From CAYJAD01 sp964371835 (GTDB taxonomy: Bacteria > Desulfobacterota > Desulfovibrionia > Desulfovibrionales > Desulfovibrionaceae), in NCBI GenBank assembly GCA_964371835.1, contig CAYJOP010000005.1, positions 1 through 56,144 of the forward strand: DNA of 56,144 nucleotides. The letters run 5' to 3'. Shown in pieces: positions 1-7,266 of the stretch. A program made the position numbers and the translations under genes. The first letter of the stretch is position 1, and every line of letters starts with the position of its first letter. A model generated the notes under the pieces. It was not told the origin of the DNA. It saw nothing but the letters and a program-made list of their open reading frames with translations, and searched no databases.

Positions 1-591
1 CTTGCATGTTGTATCAACATGTGTGGTGCTGTACACTGCTCCGACATCGGTCTTGTTGGTATTCACAGAAAGCCTCCAATGATTGACCACGAGTGGACTG
101 ACCAGCTCTGCGAAATTCCTTTGGCTGTTGCTTCCTGCCCAACTGCGGCAGTTCGCCCAACCAAGGTTGAAATCAATGGCAACAAGCTTAATTCTATTGC
201 CATTAAAAATGAGCGCTGCATGTACTGCGGTAACTGCTACACCATGTGCCCAGCCCTACCTATCTCTGATGGTGAAGGCGACGGTATCGCAATCATGGTA
301 GGTGGTAAGGTTTCTAACCGTATCTCAACACCTAAGTTCTCTAAGGTTGTTGTAGGTTACATTCCTAACGAGCCACCACGCTGGCCCACACTTACCAAGA
401 CAGTTAAGCACATCGTTGAAGTGTACGCCAAAGAAGCTAATAAATATGAGCGTATTGGCGAATGGGCAGAACGTATCGGTTGGGAAAGCTTCTTTAAGAA
501 GACTGGCCTTACATTCACCCACCACCTTATTGACGACTTCCGTGATCCTGCTTACTACACCTGGCGTCAAAGCACCCAGTTCAAGTTCTAG
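1..591 (+). CDS. dsrB: Dissimilatory sulfite reductase beta subunit, 3' part
   Basis: DsrB pairs with DsrA in the cytoplasmic enzyme that reduces sulfite in sulfate respiration. The gene enters from the left edge, open from base 1 in frame 1, so only about the last 196 residues are present. Visible features are the CCINMC segment, part of the cysteine set that holds the sirohaem-coupled Fe-S cluster, and the ferredoxin-type motif CMYCGNCYTMCP. The C-terminal end YYTWRQSTQFKF is typical of Desulfovibrio DsrB, as I recall it. dsrA should lie just outside the window. dsrD follows 56 bp downstream, after a strong hairpin. The codons look cleaner and more GC-rich than those of many neighbours, as expected for a highly expressed gene. 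The ATG at 19 is an internal methionine, not the start. Confidence 0.97.
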   Translation, partial: LACCINMCGAVHCSDIGLVGIHRKPPMIDHEWTDQLCEIPLAVASCPTAAVRPTKVEINGNKLNSIAIKNERCMYCGNCYTMCPALPISDGEGDGIAIMVGGKVSNRISTPKFSKVVVGYIPNEPPRWPTLTKTVKHIVEVYAKEANKYERIGEWAERIGWESFFKKTGLTFTHHLIDDFRDPAYYTWRQSTQFKF

Positions 592-607
592 GATTACGAA
601 CTTATTT

Positions 608-634
608 TTAGGCGGCACTCTTTGTGCCGCCTAA
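608..634 (+). promoter_or_regulatory. Intercistronic hairpin between dsrB and dsrD
   Basis: An 11-bp perfect stem (TTAGGCGGCAC / GTGCCGCCTAA) with a TCTTT loop fills the dsrB-dsrD gap. No U-tract follows; the dsrD ribosome-binding site (AGGAG, 637-641) begins right after it. This looks more like an mRNA processing, stability or partial attenuation element than a full terminator, and may set the DsrD to DsrAB ratio. That role is inferred. Confidence 0.6.
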
Positions 635-647
635 TTAGGAGATTATA

Positions 648-884
648 ATGAGTAGTGAAAAAGACATTGTTGTTGAATTTCTCCAAAGTAAAGCTGCTAC
701 TAAGTCCAAATTTTACTTCCAAGACTTCTTGCCCCTTTTTGAAGGCAAAGGCCCACGCGACGTAAAAAAGATTTTGACAAAGCTTGTAAACGAAGAAGTG
801 CTTGAATTCTGGTCCTCTGGCTCTACCACCATGTATGGCCTAAAAGGTGCTGGCAAGCAATCTGCTGCTGAAGGCGAAGACTAG
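648..884 (+). CDS. dsrD: Dissimilatory sulfite reductase accessory protein DsrD
   Basis: A 78-residue protein of the size and sequence type of DsrD, a small winged-helix protein encoded after dsrAB in sulfate reducers. It was once thought to bind DNA; later work describes it as an activator of DsrAB. Residues about 5-65 carry the winged-helix pattern (VVEFLQSKAA, DVKKILTKLVNEEVLEFW, TTMYGLKG), and a short acidic tail ends the protein. The ATG has an AGGAG site 6 bp upstream. It is co-directional with dsrB and is followed by a clear terminator, so dsrABD probably forms one transcript separated from the cbiA-type gene further on. Confidence 0.95.
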   Translation: MSSEKDIVVEFLQSKAATKSKFYFQDFLPLFEGKGPRDVKKILTKLVNEEVLEFWSSGSTTMYGLKGAGKQSAAEGED

Positions 885-926
885 ACCTTGGTCTAATTTG
901 CTTTTTGCAACAATAACTTTTGCTTT

Positions 927-954
927 AAAGGACAGGGGCTTGCCTCTGTCCTTT
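927..954 (+). terminator. Rho-independent terminator after dsrD
   Basis: A stem of about 12-13 pairs (AAAGGACAGGGGC / GCCTCTGTCCTTT, one G-U pair) with a tiny loop, followed by TTTATT. It ends the dsrABD unit 43 bp after the dsrD stop. Confidence 0.8.
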
Positions 955-1142
955 ATTCGTTCGTTCGGTAGATTTCATGCAAATGGAAGTTAATTCCATT
1001 GCCTACCTCACTCACTCTAAGGCTCTCCACCGTGGGCGACTCCGTAGGTTTAAGGTGGTTAAGGATGAAGTTTCGTGTAAAAGAATATCGAGGGTACATC
1101 ACCGCACAAACTACCTCACTCAATCTACAAAATGCTAAAGTG

Positions 1143-1172
1143 TTGACATTTGTATATACATATGCGTATACT
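1143..1172 (+). promoter_or_regulatory. Sigma70-like promoter and palindromic operator of the toxin-antitoxin pair
   Basis: TTGACA (1143-1148) and TATACT (1167-1172) are 18 bp apart, and the toxin ATG begins 20 bp downstream of the -10. The spacer holds an imperfect palindrome, TATACATATGCGTATA (arms TATAC/GTATA), overlapping the -10. That is where a ribbon-helix-helix antitoxin would bind to repress its own operon. The binding is inferred from family behaviour. Confidence 0.65.
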
Positions 1173-1192
1173 AATTCCAACAGGACATTAAT

Positions 1193-1497
1193 ATGCAACA
1201 CACAATAGCTGGTTTTGATTGGGATGATGGCAATTGGCCCAAATGTCAAAAGCATGGTGTTTCAAAGGAAGAAATCGAAGAAGTCTTCACAATGCCACCC
1301 AAAGTCATGCCAGACCCTTGCCCTGATGAGCCAAGAATGCGTACCATCGGACAAGCTTCTAACATGCGCTATATTTTTCTTGTTTTATTTTTCGTACTAT
1401 TAATGGGCAAAAATTCATCAGGCCCATAAGTGCTAGATATATGCATCAAAAGGAGATTGACCACTATGAGCAAGCAAAAGATAAAAAAAATGCCTAG
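1193..1497 (+). pseudogene. brnT: BrnT-family (DUF497) toxin, frameshifted
   Basis: The first 66 codons read as a BrnT-type toxin: FDWDDGN..., then KHGVSKEEIEEVF and MRTIGQASNMRYIFLV. BrnT toxins are small ribonucleases paired with BrnA antitoxins. After the TTTATTTTTCG run near 1386-1394 the frame ends at a stop at 1429. The remaining family signature, RTINGQKFIRPISARYM then HQKEIDHYEQ, continues from 1393 in another frame to a TAG at 1495-1497. One extra base in the T run would restore a full-length protein of about 101 residues overlapping the antitoxin start. The toxin is therefore probably inactivated, unless slippage at the T run or a sequencing error explains the break. Confidence 0.8.
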
Positions 1498-1732
1498 TTT
1501 ACGCTCCGACGAAGAAGCTGAACATTTTGTGGAATCTTCAAACCTAAGCACTTACAATTTATCAGGCTTCACTACCATGAACTTTGAATTTGAGCCAAAA
1601 TCAAGCACATTAAATATGCGTTTACCGCAGTCTTTACTAAATGCTGTTAAATCAAAAGCACAAGCAGAAGGCATGCCCTATACTAGATTTATTCGACTAG
1701 TGTTAGAAAAATCTATTTCAGGCGTGCAGTAA
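1466..1732 (+). CDS. brnA: BrnA/CopG-type ribbon-helix-helix antitoxin
   Basis: An 88-residue antitoxin, likely both the DNA-binding repressor of the pair and the neutraliser of the upstream BrnT-type toxin. The N-terminal part (SDEEAEHFVESSNLSTYNLS) has the acidic, toxin-facing character of CopG-type antitoxins. The C-terminal part (NMRLPQSLLNAVKSKAQ, then YTRFIRLVLE) is a ribbon-helix-helix domain. The ATG at 1466 follows AAAGGAGAT with normal spacing; the frame is open upstream to a GTG at 1430, which lacks a ribosome-binding site. It overlaps the end of the toxin reading frame, as is usual for these pairs. It is intact while the toxin is not. The cbiA-type gene starts two bases after its stop. 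Confidence 0.85.
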   Translation: MSKQKIKKMPSLRSDEEAEHFVESSNLSTYNLSGFTTMNFEFEPKSSTLNMRLPQSLLNAVKSKAQAEGMPYTRFIRLVLEKSISGVQ

Positions 1733-1734
1733 TT

Positions 1735-3132
1735 ATGCACATACCAAGAATACTTATATCTGCAATTTCTGGCGGTGGGGGTAAGACCCTTCTTTCGCTT
1801 GGGCTTTGCCGTGCTCTTCATAATCAAGGTCACAAGGTTAAACCTTATAAAAAAGGACCAGACTACATTGACGCTCGCTGGCTTCAACATGCAGCCAAGA
1901 ATGCTTGTACTAACCTTGATCCATATTTTTTGGAAGCTGACAAATTACGCTCACTTTTTTCGCATAGTTTTAATGGACACGACCTAGCAATAATTGAAGG
2001 CAATCGTGGTCTTTTTGACGGGCAGGATGTTCATGGCACTTGTGCAAGTTCTGAGCTTGCTAGGATTTTGAAAACACCTGTTATTATTTCATTAAATGTT
2101 ACAAAAATGACCCGTACATCTGTTGCTGTTATTGCTGGAATTGCAAATTTTGAAAAGGATTTACATATTGGTGGTGTAGTCCTAAGTCAAATTGGCTCAG
2201 TGCGACATGAGGATATTATTCGTAAATCCATTGAGTATTATACAGACATTAAGGTTCTTGGCGCATTACCAAGACTTAAAGTAAATCCTCTACCAGAGCG
2301 TCACATGGGACTCTATGATGTTGATAGTACAGTAGAAAATACCCTTGAAACCTTGGCTGAGTTTGTATCAAAACATACTGACCTTGAGGGCATTATAAGC
2401 CTTGCCAACTCAGCACCAAGTTTTGCTAAGGCCGCACCATTTTGGCCTGAGGTGATTAATACCACACCTAAAGTTCGTATTGGCTATGTGTATGATGCAT
2501 CCCTGTGGTTTTATTATGAAGAAAACTTTGAAGCCTTGCGCCGTGCTGGAGCTGAACTTATTAAATTATCCTTACTTGATAGCAAGCCTTGGCCTAATGA
2601 TTTAAGTGGCCTCTACCTTGGTGGTGGTTATCCTGAGGAGTTTTTGGATGAACTTTGTAAGTCTCCTCATTTGGAAGTCATCCGAGGCTATTCTGAGAAA
2701 AATATGCCCATATATGCAGAGTGCGGTGGTTTTATGGTGCTTGCATCATCCATTGTGCGCAACGATAAAAATTATACCATGTCAGGTCTTTTTGATGCTG
2801 TGGCAGAATTTCACCCTAAACCACAAGGCCTTGGCTATGTGCTGGCAAGCGTTAATGGCATAAACCCCTACCACCCGCAAGGTGCAAATATTCATGGGCA
2901 TGAGTTTCATTATTCATGTTGCTTACCAAATGAAAAAAACAATCAAGCCAATACGCTTGATAAATTACTTTGTTTTGACTTACAAAAAGGTTTGGGCATG
3001 GGCAACTTAAGAGACGGCCTGTGCATACGTAATACCTTTGCTTCATATACACATATATATGCCCCTGCTTGCCCATGGTGGGCAGAAAATTTCGTACAAC
3101 TTGCCCTTGAATGGCAAAAAAACAAGAGGTAA
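1735..3132 (+). CDS. cbiA: Cobyrinate a,c-diamide synthase family (CbiA/DsrN)
   Basis: A 465-residue CbiA/CobB-family glutamine amidotransferase. The N-terminal ATPase half has a P-loop variant (ISGGGGKTLLSLG) and the KKGPDYID motif. The C-terminal class I glutaminase half has GLYLGGGYPEEF, the nucleophile region YAECGGFM and the HGHEFHYS histidine region. CbiA amidates the a and c carboxylates of cobyrinate using ATP and glutamine. The family member found next to dsr genes is called DsrN and is proposed to amidate sirohaem to siroamide. The location downstream of dsrBD favours that role, but the sequence alone does not separate the two. It starts 2 bp after the antitoxin, so its expression may now depend on the toxin-antitoxin promoter. 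Confidence 0.92.
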   Translation: MHIPRILISAISGGGGKTLLSLGLCRALHNQGHKVKPYKKGPDYIDARWLQHAAKNACTNLDPYFLEADKLRSLFSHSFNGHDLAIIEGNRGLFDGQDVHGTCASSELARILKTPVIISLNVTKMTRTSVAVIAGIANFEKDLHIGGVVLSQIGSVRHEDIIRKSIEYYTDIKVLGALPRLKVNPLPERHMGLYDVDSTVENTLETLAEFVSKHTDLEGIISLANSAPSFAKAAPFWPEVINTTPKVRIGYVYDASLWFYYEENFEALRRAGAELIKLSLLDSKPWPNDLSGLYLGGGYPEEFLDELCKSPHLEVIRGYSEKNMPIYAECGGFMVLASSIVRNDKNYTMSGLFDAVAEFHPKPQGLGYVLASVNGINPYHPQGANIHGHEFHYSCCLPNEKNNQANTLDKLLCFDLQKGLGMGNLRDGLCIRNTFASYTHIYAPACPWWAENFVQLALEWQKNKR

Positions 3133-3134
3133 TT

Positions 3135-3542
3135 ATGGTTACTATTCGCTCAGAATATAAAGGTAATTTGCGTGTTGAATCTACACATTTACAAAGTAAT
3201 ACAACCATTATAACTGACGCCCCAACAGACAATGGTGGTCAAGGGCGTGCATTTTCTCCCACAGATCTTGCAGCCACAGCCCTTGGCACTTGCGCATTAA
3301 CCATTATGGGCCTTTACGCTGATGGGCATAGCCTTGATATTAAAGGTGCCACCATGGAAATTACAAAAATCATGAGTCCAAGTCCACGGCGCATTGGGGC
3401 CATTCATATTACATTCATCATGCCTCCCAACAATTTTAGCGACAAGGATAAAAAGGCACTTCAAAATGCAGCACTCACTTGCCCTGTGCACAAAAGCCTT
3501 GGTGCAGATGTGGAACAAAAATTTGAATTTATTTGGCAATAG
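3135..3542 (+). CDS. OsmC family protein
   Basis: A 135-residue OsmC-like protein. OsmC/Ohr proteins are cytoplasmic thiol-dependent peroxidases; many members are uncharacterised. The conserved N-terminal cysteine region reads FSPTDLAATALGTCALTIMG and the second cysteine lies in ALTCPVHKSL, matching the two redox cysteines of the family. I choose ATG 3135, which follows AAGAGGT, over an in-frame start at 3111 that would overlap cbiA by 22 bp. It sits 2 bp after cbiA and its end overlaps the next gene, suggesting one transcript. Confidence 0.88.
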   Translation: MVTIRSEYKGNLRVESTHLQSNTTIITDAPTDNGGQGRAFSPTDLAATALGTCALTIMGLYADGHSLDIKGATMEITKIMSPSPRRIGAIHITFIMPPNNFSDKDKKALQNAALTCPVHKSLGADVEQKFEFIWQ

Positions 3543-4741
3543 ACATCTTTATGAATAGTATTTTCACGAGTTGGTCAAAATATACTGCAGAAGTGTTGGC
3601 CTGGGCACCTGAAGTTACATTGCCTGAGAACTTTGCCAATGAACCTAGCATGCACACCAAAAGCCAAGCTTTGAATCTTTTAGAGCGTGGTTTACGTAGA
3701 AATTTTTCATGGTATATTTTGCTCGGTTGTGATGATGAAGCATTGCATATTGCCTTAAGTGAGGGTTTGGCATTTAAAAGTAGCCTTGCACAAATTTTAA
3801 TTATTGAGTGTAATCTTGAGAAGGCAAGAGCATTCATTAATGCTTACTCTCCTCTACCTCGAAATGTTCATATAATAGTTGATACGTCACCTTGGGCTTT
3901 ATATTTGTTATGCCTTAACAATTTACACGGCACAAAAATTAAATCAGATCATGCTTTAATTCATTGGACAATGCCGCCTAAACAGCGCCCGCTAACCTTA
4001 AGCACATGGCGTAGACTTTTTTTAGGCACTAAGGTTATGGATTTACCCAATGATCAAGCAGATGATTTTAAGCTCTCTGTGGGAGCAATTATTCACCCTA
4101 GCGAAAAGCATTTGCATGATTTTTTTGCGCATGTTCCCACATGGGTACATGAAATTGTTGTAGTTTGGGATGCCCAAGAAGTACCCCATGTGGCAAAAGA
4201 TTTTTCTAGAAAGATTAAACATTTTGCAAGGCCACTTAACAATGATTTTTCTGCCCAACGTAATAAAATGTTAGAACATTGTACAGGAAACTGGCTACTT
4301 TATCTTGATAGTGACGAGCGACTTGTACCTGACGCTTGGGAGCAGCTATCGCACATGGCAAGTATGGGTGATGATTTTGGAGGACTTTATTTACCAAGAT
4401 TAACTTTTGAGGGTGATGACAAGCATGTGCGTATGAATTTTGGACTTTGGCCTGATTTACAATTGCGCTTTTTCCCCTTACAAAAACAAGTTCACTTTGT
4501 GGGTAAAGTGCATGAGCAAGTGCAAGGTCTTTGTGCAAAACTTTTTATAGCACCTCACCTTGCACTTATGCATTATAGCCATATACATAAAAATGCCGAA
4601 GAGTTACACCAAAGATTAGCAGTGTTTAATGCTGCTGGTAGTATTGAGCATAAGTTAAGCCAAGCTTATCCGCGTTTGCCTAGCAGTTTTTTTGAAACTT
4701 GGTTAAAGCACAAAGCTTGTCTTTTACAGTTGCCAAGTTAA
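3533..4741 (+). CDS. Family 2 glycosyltransferase with N-terminal extension
   Basis: The C-terminal half (about residues 180-390) is a GT-A glycosyltransferase domain. VHEIVVVWDAQEV ends the first beta-alpha unit, SAQRNKMLEHCTGNWLLYLDSDERL contains the DxD-type metal site (DSDE), and a later GKVHEQV is followed by a histidine-rich stretch. This resembles the LgtF/WaaE-like family 2 enzymes that add sugars to lipopolysaccharide cores. The first about 170 residues look like a separate alpha/beta region of unknown role. The acceptor sugar is unknown. The start overlaps the OsmC stop by 10 bp; a second ATG at 3551 is equally possible. No other glycan genes are adjacent. Confidence 0.8.
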   Translation: MAIDIFMNSIFTSWSKYTAEVLAWAPEVTLPENFANEPSMHTKSQALNLLERGLRRNFSWYILLGCDDEALHIALSEGLAFKSSLAQILIIECNLEKARAFINAYSPLPRNVHIIVDTSPWALYLLCLNNLHGTKIKSDHALIHWTMPPKQRPLTLSTWRRLFLGTKVMDLPNDQADDFKLSVGAIIHPSEKHLHDFFAHVPTWVHEIVVVWDAQEVPHVAKDFSRKIKHFARPLNNDFSAQRNKMLEHCTGNWLLYLDSDERLVPDAWEQLSHMASMGDDFGGLYLPRLTFEGDDKHVRMNFGLWPDLQLRFFPLQKQVHFVGKVHEQVQGLCAKLFIAPHLALMHYSHIHKNAEELHQRLAVFNAAGSIEHKLSQAYPRLPSSFFETWLKHKACLLQLPS

Positions 4742-4794
4742 AAACTATCTAATATACATGAGCTATATTATAATATTACGGAGTTATCCTAATT

Positions 4795-5748
4795 ATGAAA
4801 ATTGTTTGTCCTCAATGTGAATATACACGAGAAGTTTCTTCAGAAAAGCTGCCTTCAAATTCTGTTATGGCAACATGTCCACAGTGTCAGCATCGCTTTA
4901 AAATTATGCGTGAAAGCAGTAATATTGTAACTTATTCTGACAATACAGTTCCTGAAGGAGCACACATTCCATCATCCAATGAGCCTTTATATTCACAAAC
5001 TTCTACAGCTAAGCAAGAGCAAGACACAACACAAGCTTATTCTGAAAACGCACAGCATGAGGAAGAAATAAGCAGCGAGGAACGTCAAAAAGTTGCCGCA
5101 GCATACGCTGAGCAAGCAAGTGTTACAGGCTTTGCAGTTGACAACCCTTGGGAGCGCGCAGCGGAGCTTGGTTATTTTACTGCATTTTATCAAACGCTTA
5201 TTTGGATTTTATTTGCGCCAGCACGCTTTTTTGCAGGTTTGATACCTCAAAATACTCGCATGCATGTGTTGATTTTTTATCTTGTTGTGCGAGCTTTGCA
5301 AATTAGTATTGAATTTTTTTGGGGTGGAGTTTTAAGCTCCACACTTGAGCCTTCAGCTGCCAATGACACTGAGTTGCAATCCATACTTGAATTGCTAACA
5401 CCCCAAACTAGCTATGTTTTTGCTTTGCTCATGGGTTTAGGGTTGTCCACCATTGAACTATTTTTTGGCTCATTGTTTTATTTTGCAATGTTTAAGCTTT
5501 TGGCAGCGGATAAAGCTAATTTTTCTCTAATTTATCAGATAGTTGCATATAGTGCAGCCCCTTTACTCTTAGCTGTTATCCCAGCACTTGGCACAATTGT
5601 TGGATTTATATGGAGCCTGGTTTGCTTAATAATTGGTAGTCGTTATGCCATGCGCCTTAGTTGGTCCCAGACAATTCTCGGGATAGCACCACTTTATGCA
5701 TTAGGATTATTGTCATTTATTGGATTAGTTGGAGCTATTGGCGCGTAA
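4795..5748 (+). CDS. Zinc-ribbon (MJ0042-type) YIP1-domain membrane protein
   Basis: A 317-residue inner-membrane protein. Residues 1-38 form an MJ0042-type zinc ribbon with two CPQC pairs (VCPQCEY and TCPQCQHRF). Residues about 45-125 are polar, acidic and probably disordered. From about residue 130 several hydrophobic segments make a YIP1-type multispanning domain (FAPARFFAGLIP, the NTRMHVL region, and a conserved SAAPLLLAVIPALGTIVG helix). Proteins with this layout are common in Deltaproteobacteria but have no assigned role. An ACGGAG site precedes the ATG. The small gene at 5764 follows by 15 bp and is probably co-transcribed. Confidence 0.8.
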   Translation: MKIVCPQCEYTREVSSEKLPSNSVMATCPQCQHRFKIMRESSNIVTYSDNTVPEGAHIPSSNEPLYSQTSTAKQEQDTTQAYSENAQHEEEISSEERQKVAAAYAEQASVTGFAVDNPWERAAELGYFTAFYQTLIWILFAPARFFAGLIPQNTRMHVLIFYLVVRALQISIEFFWGGVLSSTLEPSAANDTELQSILELLTPQTSYVFALLMGLGLSTIELFFGSLFYFAMFKLLAADKANFSLIYQIVAYSAAPLLLAVIPALGTIVGFIWSLVCLIIGSRYAMRLSWSQTILGIAPLYALGLLSFIGLVGAIGA

Positions 5749-5763
5749 CCTTGGTTTGGTAGT

Positions 5764-6108
5764 ATGAAGAAGTTTTTTCTAAATTTCCGAAAATTATGGC
5801 AAGAAGCTGTAAAGCGCCGCCGCTATTCTGACATTATTGCGCCAGCGCTAATTGGCAATATGGCAAAGAATCTTGCCCAATTAGTTCATATGGCCTTGTG
5901 CAATGGACACATTGTTCATGAAGAGGCACATTATTTGCAACAATTACAAAAGGAAATGGAAAAATTAATTGCCTTAACCGAAAAGGCAGCCTTTAAAAAT
6001 CTTCCAGCTGACAGACGAATAACACTTTATCATAGCCTAAAACGCTCACATGAGAAGTTGCTTACTTCCATACAGCGCATAGAAGCTCCAACCACGAGGA
6101 TACAATGA
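5764..6108 (+). CDS. Conserved-looking small helical protein, function unknown
   Basis: A 114-residue protein I do not recognise. It is rich in Lys, Arg and Leu, with a long predicted helical stretch (residues about 55-100: QQLQKEMEKLIALTEKAA, then YHSLKRSHEKLLTSIQRIE). There is no signal peptide and no membrane segment. The stop overlaps the start of the following lipoprotein gene by 4 bp (ATGA), which implies translational coupling. Together with the zinc-ribbon/YIP1 protein just upstream this suggests a three-gene envelope-related operon. Confidence 0.65.
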   Translation: MKKFFLNFRKLWQEAVKRRRYSDIIAPALIGNMAKNLAQLVHMALCNGHIVHEEAHYLQQLQKEMEKLIALTEKAAFKNLPADRRITLYHSLKRSHEKLLTSIQRIEAPTTRIQ

Positions 6109-6821
6109 ACCACATAGATAAAATTACATCATTAAAAAACCACTTTATTGCACTTTGTACTGCACTTATGCTTATGTTTAGTTTAACTGCTTGTGGCAGT
6201 CAAGGTACAAACCTCACCATGAGTGGTGAAATGGCAACACCCTATCATTTTTATTATAATGCGGGTGTTGTTGTTACCCCAGTGAGGGTTTATGTGCAGC
6301 CCAAAATTTCACCAGCCGAGCCGCTGCGTGGTTTGTTTGTTCCCTTGCGATTGACACAAAATATCTCTCAGCATTTTACCATTAGCCGCGCAGTAAGCCG
6401 TCAACTTTGGCAAGTTTGGCTTTCTCAAAAAGCTTTTGCCGCCCTTGAGTTTGACGATACAAGAGTACCACAGAAAGTTGAAGATGCCTTGGCCCTAGCT
6501 CGTGCTCGCGGAGCAAATGTTCTAGTTGGTGGATATATAACTCATTATCTTGATGGTGGAACTGTTGGTGATTCACAAGTTTCCATGCAAATGGAAGTAT
6601 ATGACGTTGCATCAGGAACCTTGCTTTGGTCCATGGGGCAAGGTGGAAGCATTGATAAGCAACAAGCTCAAGATTATTTTTTATTAGGCGTACAAGCAAG
6701 AATGCCAGCAGATCCTGCTAGTTTAACAGCACGCTCCCTAGCCTATGACATGGGTTTAAAAATTGCCAACTGGGCTGACCCTCACCGCAGAGCGCCTAAT
6801 AGCCCTATTAAAGCATTTTAA
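6105..6821 (+). CDS. Outer-membrane or periplasmic lipoprotein, function unknown
   Basis: A 238-residue lipoprotein. A positive N-terminus and hydrophobic segment lead to a lipobox, SLTAC, with Cys30 as the lipidated residue. The mature part (QLWQVWLSQKAFAALEFD, then ALARARGANVLVGGYITHY and MQMEVYDVASGTLLWSM) has the alternating strand/helix pattern of CsgG- or DUF799-like domains, in which a protein sensing or forming an envelope assembly binds a partner. The exact family is uncertain. It overlaps the preceding gene by 4 bp and is followed by a strong terminator. Confidence 0.75.
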   Translation: MNHIDKITSLKNHFIALCTALMLMFSLTACGSQGTNLTMSGEMATPYHFYYNAGVVVTPVRVYVQPKISPAEPLRGLFVPLRLTQNISQHFTISRAVSRQLWQVWLSQKAFAALEFDDTRVPQKVEDALALARARGANVLVGGYITHYLDGGTVGDSQVSMQMEVYDVASGTLLWSMGQGGSIDKQQAQDYFLLGVQARMPADPASLTARSLAYDMGLKIANWADPHRRAPNSPIKAF

Positions 6822-6851
6822 ATTTGCTTTAAGCCTATATATCATTTTAAT

Positions 6852-6885
6852 TTAATGGGTTTAGACAAAAATCTAAACCCATTAA
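6852..6885 (+). terminator. Terminator-like hairpin after the lipoprotein gene
   Basis: A 14-bp perfect stem (TTAATGGGTTTAGA / TCTAAACCCATTAA) with a six-base loop, 30 bp after the lipoprotein stop. The T-tract after it is poor, but the helix is very stable. Confidence 0.7.
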
Positions 6886-6943
6886 GCATTGTAAAACACA
6901 TCTTTTTAATTTTAAACACTCTGCTATCTCTTCATCATAAGGG

Positions 6944-7140
6944 TCCTGCACAATTATTTTTTAGTTCTATTTTTATGCTTTTGCAGTATATTTCATTTAT
7001 TTGAAAATGCACTTGTACAAAACAAAATTCATAAAAATCAAACTCTTACCTGCAAAGCAAAGCTCCGCCTTTTCTTGATTTCTGGTAGCATTGACTATCG
7101 TCAACGCTCCAAAAGACTCCACACAATGAACTGTGCAGGA
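6944..7140 (+). repeat. Dispersed intergenic element, copy A (terminal inverted repeats)
   Basis: A 197-bp element in the 445-bp gap before adk, about 80% identical by eye to the element at 42906-43101. Its ends are inverted repeats (TCCTGCACA at 6944, TGTGCAGGA ending at 7140). Inside lies the shared core: AAATCAA (7035-7041) pairing with TTGATTT (7075-7081) around AAAGCAAAGCTCCGCC, then a hairpin AGCATTGAC / GTCAACGCT (7087-7108). The right end overlaps a terminator-like stem AAGACTCC / GGAGTCTT. It has no coding capacity. The rest of the gap holds the terminator at 6852 and the adk promoter. Confidence 0.8.
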
Positions 7141-7149
7141 GTCTTATCA

Positions 7150-7178
7150 TTGACAATAAGCTTAGTCAAAGTTACAGT
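7150..7178 (+). promoter_or_regulatory. Predicted adk promoter
   Basis: TTGACA at 7150-7155 and TACAGT at 7173-7178 are separated by 17 bp, just beyond the right end of repeat copy A and about 90 bp before the adk start. This is a good sigma70-type match, judged by eye. Confidence 0.5.
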
Positions 7179-7266
7179 AAATCTACAAGTGATATATTTC
7201 ACGAACATTAACAATGCATGAAATGTATCTATTAATCTTTATTTTTTCATATTAGGAGGTTACTCG

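Noticed and set aside
6941..7145. A CRISPR array or tRNA gene in the hairpin-rich gap before adk
   Set aside because: No regular spacer-repeat series and no cloverleaf with a T-loop. The stems match the copy at 42.9 kb and its inverted ends.
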